Part shown: positions 1 through 5,831 of the stretch, one piece after another
How positions within the stretch are numbered: the stretch's first letter is position 1
Layout of the letters: every line of letters begins with the position of its first letter
Origin: Actinobacteria bacterium UBA3086
Lineage (GTDB): Bacteria; Actinomycetota; Coriobacteriia; Anaerosomatales; UBA3086
Assembly: GCA_002367305.1 (NCBI GenBank)
Contig: DFBG01000134.1
Span: forward strand, 1 to 8,826
Direction of reading: 5' to 3'
Length of the DNA: 8,826 bases
The notes under the pieces: model-generated
The model's input: only the letters and a program-made list of their open reading frames with translations
What the model was told of the DNA's origin: nothing
Databases searched by the model: none
Program-made: the position numbers and the translations under genes

Positions 1-413
1 TGAACTGGGTGTACAACAAGACGAAGCTTGGGCGAGCTATGCGTGCCTGTGCGATAGACCGTGACGCTGCCCGACTCGTGGGTATCGACACGCGCATGGT
101 GGTGACCGTGTCGTTTGCTTTGGCCGCCGCACTGGGCGGTCTTGCCGGTTTGAGCGTGGCTCCTTTGACTCAGACCGCGTTCGACGTGGGCGCTCGAGTG
201 GGCGTCAAGGGATTCGCTGCGGCGATTCTGGGCGGCCTGGGTAATCCCATCGCGGCTGTGGCGGGTGGGCTCATGCTCGGTCTCATCGAGAGCATGTCGA
301 TTGCGTACTTGTCCTCTACGTACAAGGACGCGGTCTCACTGGGCGTGCTTCTGCTGGTGCTCTTCGTCAGGCCACAGGGCCTCTTCACCCGATCACGTAA
401 AGAGAAGGTGTGA
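1..413 (+). CDS. livH: LivH-type branched-chain amino acid ABC permease, C-terminal part
   Basis: This is the 3' end of an inner-membrane permease subunit of a branched-chain (hydrophobic) amino acid ABC importer; the 5' end lies outside the window. The frame is open from base 3, giving 136 residues up to TGA at 411-413. Near the window edge are the residues TKLGRAMRACAIDRDAARLVGID, split here as TKLGRAMRAC then AIDRDAARLVGID, which match the cytoplasmic loop that LivH/LivM proteins use to contact the ATPases. After it come membrane segments, a Gly-rich stretch with GGLGNPIAAVAGG, and a C-terminal helix ending in RPQGLF, the usual LivH/LivM tail. A GTG at 9-11 is in frame but is internal, since the permease motif already begins there and a full LivH is about 290 residues. 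It is directly followed by livM, whose start overlaps its stop. Confidence 0.93.
   Translation, partial: NWVYNKTKLGRAMRACAIDRDAARLVGIDTRMVVTVSFALAAALGGLAGLSVAPLTQTAFDVGARVGVKGFAAAILGGLGNPIAAVAGGLMLGLIESMSIAYLSSTYKDAVSLGVLLLVLFVRPQGLFTRSRKEKV
403..408 (+). promoter_or_regulatory. Ribosome binding site of livM, decides its start
   Basis: AGAAGG lies inside the end of livH. Three in-frame start codons follow in a row: GTG 410, ATG 413 and ATG 416. The spacing from the motif is 1, 4 and 7 bases respectively, so ATG 416 is best placed and ATG 413 is possible. Confidence 0.6.
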
Positions 414-415
414 TG

Positions 416-1399
416 ATGAGGGCCAAGCTGCTCAGATTCACACCCATGGCGTTGATCACTCTGGCGATCGCTGCTGGTCCTCTGTTCATAGACGATCGTT
501 ATCTGCTGAAGGTGCTTACTTTCGTTGCGATCAATGTGGTGATCGTGACCGGAATGGCGCTCCTGTTCGGCTATGCTGGCCAGATTTCCATGGGCCATGC
601 GGCCTTTTACGGCATTGGTGCATATGCCTCCGGATACGCGACGACCACTCTGGGACTTCCCTGGATAGTCGGACTATTTGCTGCGATCGTCTTCTCCGCT
701 GTGGGCGGCGTGCTGCTTGCACTGCCCAGTCTTCGTCTCAAAGGGCATTATCTCGCGATGGCGACTTTGGGTTTCGGGGAGCTCATGAAGATCGCGTTCA
801 TCGAGGCCCAACCGATCACTGGCGGCCCCGACGGACTGGGCGGCATTCCGTATCCTCGTATCGGATCGTTTGAAATGGCTGCGCCCGTTGGCACCTATCT
901 GTTGGCATGGGGAATCGCCGGTCTCGTATTGTTGCTTGTTCGGAACGTGGTGACCCAGAGGCCCGGACGGGCGATGCGCGCACTACATGGGTCCGAGCTG
1001 GGTGCCATGGCCTGTGGGATCGATATCGTCGGTCTCAAGGTTCGTGTGTTCACGGTCTCGGCGGTGCTCGCAGGCATTGCAGGTTCCTTATACGCGCATC
1101 TTGTGGGCTTCGTGTCTCCGTCAACGTTCTCGCTACATCTGTCGGTAATCCTGATCGCCATGGCGGTCGTGGGAGGTTCGGGTTCGCTTGCTGGACCCGC
1201 GATCGCTGCGACTCTGCTCACGCTCGTTCCTTTCGCCGACGCGATCATTCCCGGACTCTCGCGTGACGCACTCGCGCTCATCCAGGATTGGGAGGCGGAT
1301 GTCTACGGCCTCATCATCATTCTGGTCATGCTCTTCGCACCTGGTGGTGTGTCGGGCTTCATGCGCCGAAGACGAGCCGTGGCGCGTGATGCATCATGA
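416..1399 (+). CDS. livM: LivM-type branched-chain amino acid ABC permease
   Basis: This is the second permease subunit of the importer, pairing with LivH in the membrane. The protein is about 327 residues, normal for LivM. The hallmark GYAGQISMGHAAFYGIGAY is near residues 50-70, followed by the periplasmic-loop motif TGGPDGLGGIP. The ATPase-contacting loop GRAMRALHGSELGAMACGID is in the second half. The C-terminus ends FAPGGVSGFMRRRR, a typical LivM tail with positive charges on the cytoplasmic side. I count roughly eight to ten hydrophobic segments. I chose ATG 416 from the AGAAGG spacing; ATG 413 or GTG 410 would add only one or two residues. The end overlaps livG by the four bases ATGA, which points to translational coupling. 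Identification rests on family motifs; the exact substrate cannot be read from the permease. Confidence 0.93.
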   Translation: MRAKLLRFTPMALITLAIAAGPLFIDDRYLLKVLTFVAINVVIVTGMALLFGYAGQISMGHAAFYGIGAYASGYATTTLGLPWIVGLFAAIVFSAVGGVLLALPSLRLKGHYLAMATLGFGELMKIAFIEAQPITGGPDGLGGIPYPRIGSFEMAAPVGTYLLAWGIAGLVLLLVRNVVTQRPGRAMRALHGSELGAMACGIDIVGLKVRVFTVSAVLAGIAGSLYAHLVGFVSPSTFSLHLSVILIAMAVVGGSGSLAGPAIAATLLTLVPFADAIIPGLSRDALALIQDWEADVYGLIIILVMLFAPGGVSGFMRRRRAVARDAS

Positions 1400-2166
1400 G
1401 TTTGCTCGAGGTGCGGGATGTCACACGCCGGTTCGGCGGCCTTACCGCAGTCGATAACGTCTCCTTTGATGTGCACGAAGGCTCCATAAAGGCGATCATC
1501 GGACCCAATGGTGCCGGCAAATCGACACTATTCAACGTGCTCACCGGATTCGATCAACCCTGCGAGGGGACAGTCAGCTTCAAAGGGAGCGAACTCACGG
1601 GAGAGCGACCTCACAAGGTTGTCTTGCGTGGTGTTGCTCGAACGTTCCAGAACACACAGCTGTTCGAGGAGATGACCGCGCTGGAGAACGTGCTCGTAGG
1701 GCGCCATGCGCGTACCAAGACGGGCTTCCTCGCAGCCGCGTTGAGACTGCCGGGCACGCGAAGTGAAGAGCGTTTGGCTCGACAGGAAGCCGAGCGGCTC
1801 CTACGTCTGGTCGGATTGGAAGAGTGGTCCGAATCGCCTGCAGCGGATATGCCACATGGTCTGCGTCGGCTTCTGGAGATCGCCAGAGCACTCGCGACAG
1901 GCCCAACGCTCATGCTCCTGGATGAGCCGGCCGCCGGCCTCAACAACTCTGAGACTTCTCGACTGGCAGATGCTTTGTACCGAATCCGGGATGCGGGGGT
2001 CACGCTCGTGGTCGTTGAGCACGATATGGGTCTCGTCATGGAGATCAGCGATGAGATCGTGGTCCTGGATCGGGGTTCCAAGATCGCCGAAGGACCGCCT
2101 CGGTTGATCCAGAAGGATCCTGAGGTTCTTCGGGCCTACCTGGGACAGGAGGCCGACGATGAGTGA
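1396..2166 (+). CDS. livG: LivG-type ABC transporter ATPase
   Basis: This is one of the two cytoplasmic ATPases that power the Liv importer. The protein is 256 residues, the normal length. Walker A is GPNGAGKST at 36-44, the Q-loop glutamine is Q85 (RTFQNTQLF) and Walker B is LMLLDEP at 172-178 with catalytic E177. The H-switch is H209 in VVEHDMGLV. The LivG-specific EPAAGLN follows Walker B, and the tail ending LRAYLG is typical. The ABC signature reads MPHGLRRLLEIARAL at 152-166; the usual LivG form is like AYG-x-QRRLEIARAL, so the Gln/Asp after the glycine is replaced by Leu here while the glycine is kept. All catalytic residues are present, so it should be active. There is no strong Shine-Dalgarno; ATG is in the ATGA overlap with livM, so it probably depends on coupling. 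It overlaps livF by eight bases. Confidence 0.94.
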   Translation: MSLLEVRDVTRRFGGLTAVDNVSFDVHEGSIKAIIGPNGAGKSTLFNVLTGFDQPCEGTVSFKGSELTGERPHKVVLRGVARTFQNTQLFEEMTALENVLVGRHARTKTGFLAAALRLPGTRSEERLARQEAERLLRLVGLEEWSESPAADMPHGLRRLLEIARALATGPTLMLLDEPAAGLNNSETSRLADALYRIRDAGVTLVVVEHDMGLVMEISDEIVVLDRGSKIAEGPPRLIQKDPEVLRAYLGQEADDE

Positions 2167-2911
2167 ACGTGGCGCATCTCTGCAGGTCAAAGGTCTCGAG
2201 TCAGGCTACGGTCGAGTCGGGGTTCTGCGTGGGATCGACATCGAGGTTCACGCAGGTGAACTCGTCACGGTGATAGGTGCTAACGGCGCAGGAAAATCGA
2301 CCTTGCTCAAGACCATAGTTGGTTTCGTGTCGGCCACTGCAGGCTCAGTGTTCGTGGATGAGATCGATCTCACCAGAACATCGCCGGAGCGTGCGGTGGG
2401 GTTCGGGGTCTCGCTCGTGCCTGAGGGGCGCATGTTGTTCGGTCCCATGACGGTGCGTGAGAACCTAGAGTTGGGAGCATATTCCAACGCGGGGAGGGGG
2501 GACACGTCGATCACTCATGATCTCGAGCGTGTGTATGACTTGTTCCCCGTTTTGAGAGAACGCGAAGGGCAGAGCGCTGAGACTCTTTCCGGTGGCGAGC
2601 AGCAGATGTTGGCCGTTGCGCGTGCCCTGATGTCGAGGCCTCGAGTTCTTCTTCTGGATGAACCTTCGCTCGGATTGGCGCCTAAGGTGATCGACGAGAT
2701 CTTTGATGCACTCGACGGTCTACGATCCCAGGGCCTATCGATCCTGCTCGTCGAACAGGATGCGAAGCTTGCTCTCAAGCACGCTGACCGCGGGTACGTG
2801 ATGCGCACCGGCGATGTCGTGCTCTCTGGAGCTGCTGAAGAGCTGCTCGCAGATGATGATGTACGTCTGATCTACTTGGGAAAATGGCACGGAAAGGACG
2901 ATGAGCGATGA
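2159..2911 (+). CDS. livF: LivF-type ABC transporter ATPase
   Basis: This is the second ATPase of the Liv importer, expected to form a heterodimer with LivG. The protein is 250 residues. Walker A is GANGAGKST at 40-48, the signature is LSGGEQQMLAVARAL at 143-157, and Walker B is VLLLDEP at 163-169 followed by SLGLAP. In place of the Q-loop it has LVPEGRMLFGPMTVREN, and in place of the switch histidine it has VEQD (Q200). Both are normal for LivF and distinguish it from LivG. The start ATG 2159 is preceded by a perfect AGGAGG at 2147-2152 with a six-base gap, inside livG, so this subunit has its own strong ribosome site as well as overlap. The stop overlaps the start of the ligase gene by ATGA. 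Confidence 0.95.
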   Translation: MSERGASLQVKGLESGYGRVGVLRGIDIEVHAGELVTVIGANGAGKSTLLKTIVGFVSATAGSVFVDEIDLTRTSPERAVGFGVSLVPEGRMLFGPMTVRENLELGAYSNAGRGDTSITHDLERVYDLFPVLREREGQSAETLSGGEQQMLAVARALMSRPRVLLLDEPSLGLAPKVIDEIFDALDGLRSQGLSILLVEQDAKLALKHADRGYVMRTGDVVLSGAAEELLADDDVRLIYLGKWHGKDDER

Positions 2912-4215
2912 TCTGGAATCGCGAATACGAGACCATGGACCGCGAAGCGCTGCGGGAACTCCAGTTGCGCCGGCTCCAGTCCACTGTCTCCTGGGTCTAT
3001 GAGCGGGTCCCGTACTATCGCGAGGAACTCGATCGCCGAGGAGTGAAGCCGCGCGACATCAAGTCTCTCGAGGATGTGCGCAAGTTGCCCTTCACGGACA
3101 AGCGGGCGCTTCGTGATACGTATCCGTTCGGCATGTTCGCTGTGGACTTGGATGACGTCGTAAGGATCCATTCGTCGTCCGGAACGACGGGCAAGCCGAT
3201 CGTCGTGGGTTACACACGTGGTGACCTGAACACCTGGACCGAACTGACGGCTCGTGTGGCCGCTGAGGCCGGAGTCACACATACGGATCGTGCACAGATG
3301 GCCTTCGGATACGGCATGTTCACTGGTGGTTTCGGCATGCACTATGGCTTGGAGCGCATTGGGGCGACCGTCATCCCAGCGAGTGCGGGCAACACAGAGC
3401 GTCATCTCATGATGATGCAGGACTTCCAGACCACGGTGCTCGTATCCACTCCCTCGTATGCGCTCTACATGGCCGAGGTGGGGGAGAAGGCCGGTGTGGA
3501 CTTCTCTGCTCTGCCGTTGCGCGTGGGTCTCTTCGGTGGTGAACCGTGTTCTGGCGCGATTCGCCAGGAGATCGAGTCGCGCCTGCATATCCGGGCCACT
3601 GACAACTATGGTCTCTCCGAGGTCATGGGCCCCGGAGTGAGCGGGGAGTGCGAAGCCGACGCCGGACTTCATATCGCAGAGGATCATTTTCTCGTCGAGA
3701 TCGTTGATCCTGTCACCGATGAGCCCGTCGCCCCCGGTGAAGAGGGCGAGCTCATTATCACGCCACTCACGAAAGAGGCATTTCCAGTGTTGCGCTACCG
3801 AACACATGACCTCACGCGTCTTCATACAGAGAAGTGCTCGTGCGGTCGTACTCTGGCCCGGATGGAGAAGGTGCGTAAGCGCACAGACGACATGCTCATC
3901 ATTCGTGGGGTGAATGTGTTCCCCAGCCAGGTCGAGGATGTGCTCTTCAAGATTGAGGGGATTCGCCCGCATTACCTGATCGTCCTCGATCGTAAGCAGG
4001 GCCTTGACGACTTCGAAGTGCAGATCGAGATCGCCGAGGAGGTCTTTTCGGATATCATGGCTGATATGGTGGCGTTCACTAAGCACGTCTCCGAGAAGCT
4101 CCACGCGGTGCTCGGGCTGCATGCTCGCGTCAAGTTGGTGGAGCCGGGTACGGTGGAGCGCACTGCGGGTAAAGCGAAACGCGTACTGGATCGCAGGGGT
4201 GAGGACGGCTGCTGA
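2908..4215 (+). CDS. paaK: Phenylacetate-CoA ligase family (AMP-forming aryl-CoA ligase)
   Basis: This is an ANL-superfamily enzyme that joins an aryl or acyl acid to CoA through an acyl-adenylate. The protein is 435 residues, the usual PaaK length. It starts with the PaaK-type WNREYETMDREALRELQLRRL, then the adenylate P-loop SSSGTTGKP at 89-97, GYGMFTGGFGMHYG at 134-147 and DNYGLSEVMGPG at 232-243. YRTHDLT at 297-303 supplies the ribose-binding Asp, and CSCGRT is at 310-315. GVNVFPSQVE at 334-343 opens the C-terminal domain, whose catalytic lysine is probably K422 in TAGKAKRV. GGAAAGGA-like GGAAAGGA at 2891-2898 is a suitable ribosome site. The ATGA overlap with livF ties it to amino acid import. 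No aerobic paa ring-degradation genes are present, so a role with arylacetates or other acids from anaerobic amino acid breakdown is likely, but substrate and direction are inference. Confidence 0.9.
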   Translation: MIWNREYETMDREALRELQLRRLQSTVSWVYERVPYYREELDRRGVKPRDIKSLEDVRKLPFTDKRALRDTYPFGMFAVDLDDVVRIHSSSGTTGKPIVVGYTRGDLNTWTELTARVAAEAGVTHTDRAQMAFGYGMFTGGFGMHYGLERIGATVIPASAGNTERHLMMMQDFQTTVLVSTPSYALYMAEVGEKAGVDFSALPLRVGLFGGEPCSGAIRQEIESRLHIRATDNYGLSEVMGPGVSGECEADAGLHIAEDHFLVEIVDPVTDEPVAPGEEGELIITPLTKEAFPVLRYRTHDLTRLHTEKCSCGRTLARMEKVRKRTDDMLIIRGVNVFPSQVEDVLFKIEGIRPHYLIVLDRKQGLDDFEVQIEIAEEVFSDIMADMVAFTKHVSEKLHAVLGLHARVKLVEPGTVERTAGKAKRVLDRRGEDGC

Positions 4216-4245
4216 GGCCTGCCGTTCGAGTTCTGGATGAGTCGC

Positions 4246-4250
4246 GGAGG
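4246..4250 (+). promoter_or_regulatory. Ribosome binding site favouring the ATG at 4255
   Basis: GGAGG sits four bases before ATG 4255. The upstream in-frame ATG at 4237 has no Shine-Dalgarno in the preceding bases, and starting there would put Ser-Arg-Gly-Gly-Arg before the membrane segment. The later start is preferred. Confidence 0.55.
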
Positions 4251-4254
4251 TCGT

Positions 4255-4809
4255 ATGGATACATTGCCCCTCTGGGCATACATTGCGGGTGGAGTCGTTC
4301 TCGTCGCGCTTCTGGGCGTGGGCGGCTTCTTTCTGGGCAAAGCGCTCTGGAAGGCTTTCGTGCGTAGATACCTCATGCGTCTCATCGGCGGGAGAGAGGG
4401 TCTTCTTGCGGGCAAGAGAACACTCGAGCGTGTGCTCAGCGATGTGAGCGCCGCTGATGTGGATGGTCTGGTCAGGTTTGCGTCTGACCCTAACGATGAG
4501 GATCGTAAGGCGTTGGCCGATCTGTCGACCAACATGCAGTCGTTGGCCGACGAGATGGCCTTGATGCCTTTGCCCAAGAGACTCTGGCCGGCAGGAGAAG
4601 CACTCTCGGACGTCGGGACGCTGATGTTCCAACAGACCCGAGCCGTTGCGGTGGCCCAAGATGGGGAAGCGGCCCTGAGCGCACTCCTCGCTCTGGATGT
4701 CGAAGCCGTGCAGAATGCGGCTGATCTTGCCGATGAGAGATTGCGTATCATGGGCGAGAGGTATGATATGGAAGAAGCTGCAGTTTACGGCGGAGGACTC
4801 TATATATGA
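4255..4809 (+). CDS. Unknown single-pass membrane protein with cytoplasmic helical domain
   Basis: I do not recognise this 184-residue protein. It begins MDTLPLWAYIAGGVVLVALL and has one clear membrane helix at about residues 6-30. A basic stretch follows (KALWKAFVRRYLMRLIGGR), which by the positive-inside rule puts the rest in the cytoplasm. The remaining ~140 residues look all-helical, with charged heptad-like segments and many Ala, Leu, Glu and Asp, and no Cys. There is no catalytic motif I can name. An alternative start at 4237 would add six residues. It lies 39 bases after paaK on the same strand with no visible terminator between them, so it may be read through from the liv operon. The stop overlaps the next gene by ATGA. 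Being coupled to a second membrane-anchored protein suggests the two act together, but that is inference. Confidence 0.8.
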   Translation: MDTLPLWAYIAGGVVLVALLGVGGFFLGKALWKAFVRRYLMRLIGGREGLLAGKRTLERVLSDVSAADVDGLVRFASDPNDEDRKALADLSTNMQSLADEMALMPLPKRLWPAGEALSDVGTLMFQQTRAVAVAQDGEAALSALLALDVEAVQNAADLADERLRIMGERYDMEEAAVYGGGLYI

Positions 4810-5216
4810 GCGAGATACTCAAGCGTGTTCGACAAGTCGTCGCTGTAATCGTGCTTGTAGTTGTGGTGGTCGCCGTGATGAACATCGTGGGCGATTACAG
4901 AAGTGCGGGAGATGCGTCTGATGCAGAGACGGCCGTGGAGGCCGAGGATGTCGTGGACGACTCAGTTGAATCGTCGGAGACCGCGCAGCCGGAGGATCCG
5001 GCAAGCGAGAGCCTGGGTACCGTCACCGTGATCATCGACGGACTCAATTTCCGTGAGGAGCCCAGTGCGTCCGGCCAGCTCATCCGCGGCTTGAGCGAAG
5101 ATGATGTTCTCGAGTATCTTGGCGGCGAGCAGGGCTGGTATCACGTTCGGGCAGATGATGGCGTCGAGGGTTATGTGTCCGCGAGCGAGCAGTTCACCAG
5201 TCTGGAGACACCGTAA
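4806..5216 (+). CDS. Membrane-anchored bacterial SH3 (SH3b) domain protein
   Basis: The protein has 136 residues in three parts. A basic N-terminus and one very hydrophobic helix (about residues 10-28, VVAVIVLVVVVVAVMNIVG) form a membrane anchor or uncleaved signal. Residues 33-69 are an acidic Ser/Glu/Asp/Ala linker typical of an extracytoplasmic spacer. Residues 71-130 are an SH3b fold with the family motif LNFREEPSASGQLI (LNvRsgPs type), GEQGWYHVRADDGVEGYV and a final strand. SH3b domains of this kind usually bind cell-wall peptides or other proteins; there is no NlpC/P60 or other enzyme domain attached. GGAGG at 4792-4796, nine bases ahead of ATG 4806, and the ATGA overlap with the previous gene support the start. 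The ligand is unknown. Confidence 0.85.
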   Translation: MSEILKRVRQVVAVIVLVVVVVAVMNIVGDYRSAGDASDAETAVEAEDVVDDSVESSETAQPEDPASESLGTVTVIIDGLNFREEPSASGQLIRGLSEDDVLEYLGGEQGWYHVRADDGVEGYVSASEQFTSLETP

Positions 5217-5217
5217 G

Positions 5218-5556
5218 ATGGCTCGTCGTATAGGCGCCGCACGCGAATACTATCGGCTCAGAGTGAGCCGGCTCGACTTGTCCAACGATGTGGACCTCGA
5301 GTGGCGCGACGACATTCTGTACCGACGGCCGCCTCGTTCGGCGGTCTTGGAATCCGAGTCATGGCGCGTCGAGGCGGTCAATCTCGACGACGATGAGGAT
5401 GTGGTCGTCCTCATGAGCTTCGATACCGAACCCGAGGCGTACGAGCATCTGTCGACGGTGGCCGAGGAACTGGACTCATGGACGGTGTCCATGTTCGATG
5501 ATCGTTACATCGAACCTGCGAGACGCGCGCAACTAGAGGATGCGGATCAGGACTGA
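5218..5556 (+). CDS. Small acidic protein of unknown function
   Basis: I do not recognise this 112-residue protein. It has a basic start (MARRIGAAREYYRLRVSRLD) and then an acidic, mixed alpha/beta body containing WRVEAVNLDDDEDVVVLMSF, EAYEHLSTVAEELDSW and an Asp/Glu-rich tail. There is no membrane segment or signal peptide, so it should be cytoplasmic. The start ATG is one base after the stop of the SH3b gene, with GGAG at 5204-5207 ten bases upstream. An open frame extends upstream to 5101, but that part lies over the SH3 domain and its composition does not fit. The pattern of charged strand, helix and strand suggests a small folded domain rather than a spurious frame. It is the last gene of the plus-strand cluster. 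Confidence 0.72.
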   Translation: MARRIGAAREYYRLRVSRLDLSNDVDLEWRDDILYRRPPRSAVLESESWRVEAVNLDDDEDVVVLMSFDTEPEAYEHLSTVAEELDSWTVSMFDDRYIEPARRAQLEDADQD

Positions 5557-5640
5557 TTCGTGCCGTGCCTGGGTTAGCATCCGGGTTCCGTAGGTACTCA
5601 CCAGTGGGGAGAAGAACCGTCCAGTCCTCTAGACCTCGAG

Positions 5641-5669
5641 TTAACATAAGATACATTATCCGATATATA
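5641..5669 (+). promoter_or_regulatory. Possible sigma70-type promoter, rightward
   Basis: TTAACA at 5641-5646 (one mismatch to TTGACA) is followed by exactly 17 bases and TATATA at 5664-5669. Expected transcription start is about 5676. No protein gene lies downstream on this strand; the transcript would reach the hairpin at 5744-5775 after about 100 bases and otherwise run antisense into the uracil permease gene. It is a consensus match only. Confidence 0.35.
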
Positions 5670-5691
5670 GGTGTGTACGAGGAGGAGTCAA
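5664..5691 (-). promoter_or_regulatory. Possible sigma70-type promoter, leftward, sharing the same -10
   Basis: Read on the minus strand, TTGACT (5691-5686) is followed by 16 bases and TATATA (5669-5664), the same self-complementary hexamer used by the rightward match. A transcript would begin near 5657 and run antisense to the end of the plus-strand cluster. No credible minus-strand gene follows, so the product, if any, would be an antisense or small RNA. Confidence 0.33.
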
Positions 5692-5743
5692 GGGAGCACC
5701 ACTCTCGGTTGTTCTCCTACACGCATGTGCTGGAAATGCAGCA

Positions 5744-5775
5744 GCCCCGGACCCGCGTGATCGCGGGCCCGGGGC
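5744..5775 (-). terminator. Strong hairpin, probable terminator of the permease operon
   Basis: Two 14-base arms, 5744-5757 and 5762-5775, pair with a single mismatch around a four-base loop (TGAT). The arms are almost all G and C. It lies 57 bases beyond the stop of the uracil permease gene. On the minus strand the bases after it are TGCTGCATTT, only a weak T tract. On the plus strand no T tract follows, so termination of the liv-side operon here is less likely, though the stem could slow polymerase from both sides. Confidence 0.6.
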
Positions 5776-5786
5776 CGGCACTCGGC

Positions 5787-5815
5787 GACCTGCGGGGGCT
5801 CCAGTCCCTCAGGTC
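5787..5815 (-). other. Second hairpin between the uracil permease gene and the terminator
   Basis: GACCTG at 5787-5792 pairs with CAGGTC at 5810-5815, and after one mismatch GGG pairs with CCC inside. It begins 16 bases past the permease stop codon on the minus strand. With no T tract it is more likely a 3'-end stabilising or accessory structure than a terminator on its own. Confidence 0.4.
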
Positions 5816-5831
5816 AGGTGAATCAGTTGGT

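Larger units (their letters stand above)
5557..5831. other. Convergent intergenic region without a convincing gene
   Basis: This 275-base gap lies between the end of the liv-side cluster and the end of the minus-strand permease operon. From 5557 to 5640 I see no gene, tRNA or clear terminator. From 5641 to 5670 the sequence turns sharply AT-rich (23 of 30 bases) and holds two opposed promoter matches. From 5744 to 5815 there are two GC-rich hairpins. Open frames across it have no homology that I can see and no good start site. Confidence 0.7.

Noticed and set aside
2872..4659. Long open minus-strand frame of 595 codons opposite paaK and the next gene
   Set aside because: It is antisense to a well-identified enzyme, its translation is rich in His, Arg and Asp with no domain or membrane pattern, and it has no ribosome site. 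GC-rich codon structure commonly keeps such frames open.
5557..5640. Possible tRNA or small structural RNA after the last plus-strand gene
   Set aside because: There is no T-loop GGTTCRANNCC, no acceptor pairing and no SRP, 6S or tmRNA core motif; only very short pairings are seen.
5411..5656. Minus-strand frame of 81 codons just after the leftward promoter match
   Set aside because: Its ATG would fall almost at the predicted transcription start and most of it is antisense to the small acidic gene; the translation is Pro/Arg/Ser-rich without pattern.
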